From positions 1 through 7,273 of the forward strand of contig JAGPGI010000135.1 of NCBI GenBank assembly GCA_018056045.1: a stretch of 7,273 bases of DNA. Reading direction: 5' to 3'. A program made the position numbers and the translations under genes. Below are positions 5,631 through 7,273 of the stretch, one piece after another (within the stretch, counting starts at the first letter, position 1; every line of letters starts with the position of its first letter). This DNA is from Paracoccus sp. (in: a-proteobacteria). GTDB lineage: Bacteria > Pseudomonadota > Alphaproteobacteria > Rhodobacterales > Rhodobacteraceae. Below the pieces are notes generated by a model, which was not told where the DNA came from, ran no database searches, and was given only the letters and a program-made list of their open reading frames with translations.

Positions 5631-7223
5631 ATGTCGGTTTTGAACATCCTGTCCTTTGTCGGGTTCACAGCCCTTGTCGCGATCCTGTCCTATTACTGGA
5701 CCAAAGGCACCGACGAACACCATTCCGAGGGCTACTTTCTAGGGGGCCGTTCGCTGACCGCGCCGGTCATCGCCGGCTCGCTCTTGCTGACCAACCTGTC
5801 GACCGAACAGATGGTCGGGCTGAACGGTCAGGCCTATACCGAGGGCGTGCTGGTCATGGCCTGGGAAACGCTGGCGGCCATCGCCATCGTGGTCACAGCC
5901 CTGATGCTGGTGCCGCGCTATCTGCGCACCGGCATCAGCACCATCCCCGGCTTTCTGGAAGAACGCTATGACGAGCAGACCAAGATCATCACCTCGATCC
6001 TGTTCCTGTCCGGCTATGTGATCGTGCTGATGCCCATCGTGCTCTATTCCGGTGCGCTGGCGCTTTCGACCATGTTCGACGTGCCGGGCCTGTTCGGCAT
6101 CTCGCATACGGCAGCCTTGTGGGTCACGGTCTGGGCCATCGGGATCATCGGCTCGATCTATGCGATCTTTGGCGGACTGAAGGCGGTTGCGGTCTCGGAC
6201 ACGATCAACGCGGTGGGGCTCTTGATCGGCGGGGTGATGATCCCGGTCTTTGGCCTGCTGGCCATCGGTCAGGGCGATCTTTTTGCCGGTGTCTCGGTGC
6301 TTTATACCGAAAACCCGGACAAGTTCGTGGCGGCGGGCGGGGCGGACAGCTCGATCCCGATTGCGACGATCTTTACCGGCATGATGCTGGTGCAACTGTT
6401 CTATTGGGGCACCAACCAGGCGATCATCCAGCGTGCGCTGGGGGCGAAATCGCTGATCGAGGCGCAAAAGGGCCTGCTTTTCGCCGCCTGCATCAAGATC
6501 CTTGGCCCGATCATCGTCGTGCTGCCCGGCATCATCGCCTGGCACATGTTCAAGGGCGAACTGACGGTGGCCGATCAGGCCTATCCGCGGCTGGTCAACG
6601 AGGTGCTTCCGGGCTGGGCGCGGGGCTTTTTCGCCGCCGTGCTTTTCGGCGCGATCCTGAGTTCGTTCAACTCGGCGCTGAACAGCTCGGTCACGCTGTT
6701 CGGTGTCGATATCTATCGCCGGTTTTTCCAGCCCGCCGCCCGTGACGAGCAGGTCGTGCGCGCCGGCAAGATCTTCGGCACCTTCCTTGCCGTCGCCTCG
6801 ATGGTGATCGCGCCCTTCATCGCCAATGCGCCGCAGGGCCTGTTCGGTTATCTGCAAGAGGTGAACGGCTGCTATTCGATCCCGATCCTGACCATCATCC
6901 TGGTCGGCATCTTTTCGCGCCGGGTGCCGCCGATCGCGGCCAAGATCGGCCTCGCATCGGGGGTCGGTCTATATATCATCAGCCAGTTCATGCTGAAGCC
7001 GGCACTGAGCGCCGAGGGCTATCCGCATTACCTGCATGTGATGTTCATCCTGTTCGTGCTGAACGTCTGCATCATGCTGCTGATCGGGCGCATGTATCCG
7101 ATGGAGCGGTCCTGGGCCCCTTCGGGCGAGGCGCCGGTGGACATGACCCCATGGCCCGTCGCCAAGCCGCTGGGGCTGGCGGTGATCGTCATCGTCCTGT
7201 CGACCTATCTGATCTTCCGATAG
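5631..7223 (+). CDS. Sodium:solute symporter, SSS family, vSGLT-like
   Basis: A 530-residue inner-membrane protein with about 14 hydrophobic segments (roughly 3-22, 44-64, 73-95, 120-147, 162-180, 187-213, 245-262, 281-306, 330-357, 381-397, 413-428, 436-454, 466-486, 511-528). Markers of the SSS/SLC5 family include YFLGGRSL (35-42), the NLSTEQ stretch (55-60), IYAIFGGLKAV near 176-186, YWGTNQAIIQRALGAKS (258-274), and AILSSFNSALNSS (341-353). Compared from memory with Vibrio vSGLT, the Na+-site serines (Ser344, Ser345), Asn55, Glu59, Gln60, Glu79, the inner-gate Tyr258, Lys289 and Gln409 are kept. The equivalents of vSGLT Ser91 and Asn260 are Ala82 and Gln255. It is therefore very likely a Na+-coupled importer. 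A sugar or sugar-like solute is suggested by the family, but the altered pocket and the neighbouring acid-activating genes leave the substrate open. It is divergent from the second ligase with its own strong ribosome site, and appears monocistronic. Confidence 0.9.
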   Translation: MSVLNILSFVGFTALVAILSYYWTKGTDEHHSEGYFLGGRSLTAPVIAGSLLLTNLSTEQMVGLNGQAYTEGVLVMAWETLAAIAIVVTALMLVPRYLRTGISTIPGFLEERYDEQTKIITSILFLSGYVIVLMPIVLYSGALALSTMFDVPGLFGISHTAALWVTVWAIGIIGSIYAIFGGLKAVAVSDTINAVGLLIGGVMIPVFGLLAIGQGDLFAGVSVLYTENPDKFVAAGGADSSIPIATIFTGMMLVQLFYWGTNQAIIQRALGAKSLIEAQKGLLFAACIKILGPIIVVLPGIIAWHMFKGELTVADQAYPRLVNEVLPGWARGFFAAVLFGAILSSFNSALNSSVTLFGVDIYRRFFQPAARDEQVVRAGKIFGTFLAVASMVIAPFIANAPQGLFGYLQEVNGCYSIPILTIILVGIFSRRVPPIAAKIGLASGVGLYIISQFMLKPALSAEGYPHYLHVMFILFVLNVCIMLLIGRMYPMERSWAPSGEAPVDMTPWPVAKPLGLAVIVIVLSTYLIFR

Positions 7224-7234
7224 GCGTGGAACTG

Positions 7235-7262
7235 GCGCGGGCGGCACGATTGTCGCCCGCGC
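7235..7262 (+). terminator. GC-rich hairpin after the symporter gene
   Basis: A 9-base perfect stem (GCGCGGGCG with CGCCCGCGC) extends by GCA/TGT, including one G-U pair, to 12 pairs around a CGAT loop, 11 bases after the symporter stop. No T-run follows, so it is not a textbook intrinsic terminator. It may end transcription or protect the mRNA 3' end. Confidence 0.55.
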
Positions 7263-7273
7263 GCCCCGATGCG

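Noticed and set aside
5477..5971. GTG-started frame with a His/Cys-rich start ([12 protein letters not shown]), suggestive of a metal-binding leader
   Set aside because: No ribosome site precedes it, and it runs on into the symporter gene in a different frame with Arg-rich nonsense, so it is most likely chance from CAC/CAT-rich DNA.
5739..6857. 372-codon minus-strand open frame antisense to the symporter
   Set aside because: Charged, Asp/Arg/His-rich shadow of hydrophobic codons in the symporter; no recognisable domain.

Overview
The window reads as chromosomal DNA of a GC-rich alphaproteobacterium. The proteins look most like those of the Rhodobacterales (Paracoccus-type); that placement is an impression from protein style and GC bias, not a search result. 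I see no mobile element, RNA gene, CRISPR array or defence locus. The content is metabolic: activation and beta-oxidation of carboxylic acids, one AraC-type regulator and one sodium:solute symporter.

Layout. Positions 1-2490 are a minus-strand operon transcribed from right to left: an acyl-CoA synthetase of the acetyl/medium-chain type (823-2490), a short-chain dehydrogenase of the 3-hydroxyacyl-CoA dehydrogenase type (46-813), and the first codons of a thiolase (35 to 1, running off the window). Both junctions are tight (9 and 10 bases), and the upstream stop codon forms part of the next Shine-Dalgarno site. Positions 2491-2638 are a divergent control region. Positions 2639-3697 (+) encode an AraC-family regulator, whose end overlaps by 56 bases, tail to tail, with a second acyl-CoA synthetase (3642-5333, minus; FadD/ACSF2-like). 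Positions 5334-5630 are a second divergent control region. Positions 5631-7223 (+) encode an SSS-family symporter resembling Vibrio vSGLT, followed by a GC-rich hairpin.

How it may work together (inference). An imported or internally produced carboxylic acid is activated to its CoA thioester by one or both ligases. It is dehydrogenated and hydrated by enzymes not in this window, oxidised at the 3-hydroxy position by the SDR, and cleaved by the thiolase. The AraC protein, placed between the two ligase genes, is the obvious candidate regulator. A near-identical 15-base element (13 of 15 matches) lies upstream of both ligase genes in the same orientation, about 100 and 81 bases before their starts. 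It is the best sequence evidence here that the two ligases form one regulon. The symporter substrate cannot be told from sequence.

Nothing here is an obviously new system. The points most worth checking are the shared putative operator, a perfect 16-base palindrome in front of the second ligase, the 15-base duplication that doubles a stop codon inside the convergent gene overlap, and the altered sugar-site residues of the symporter.
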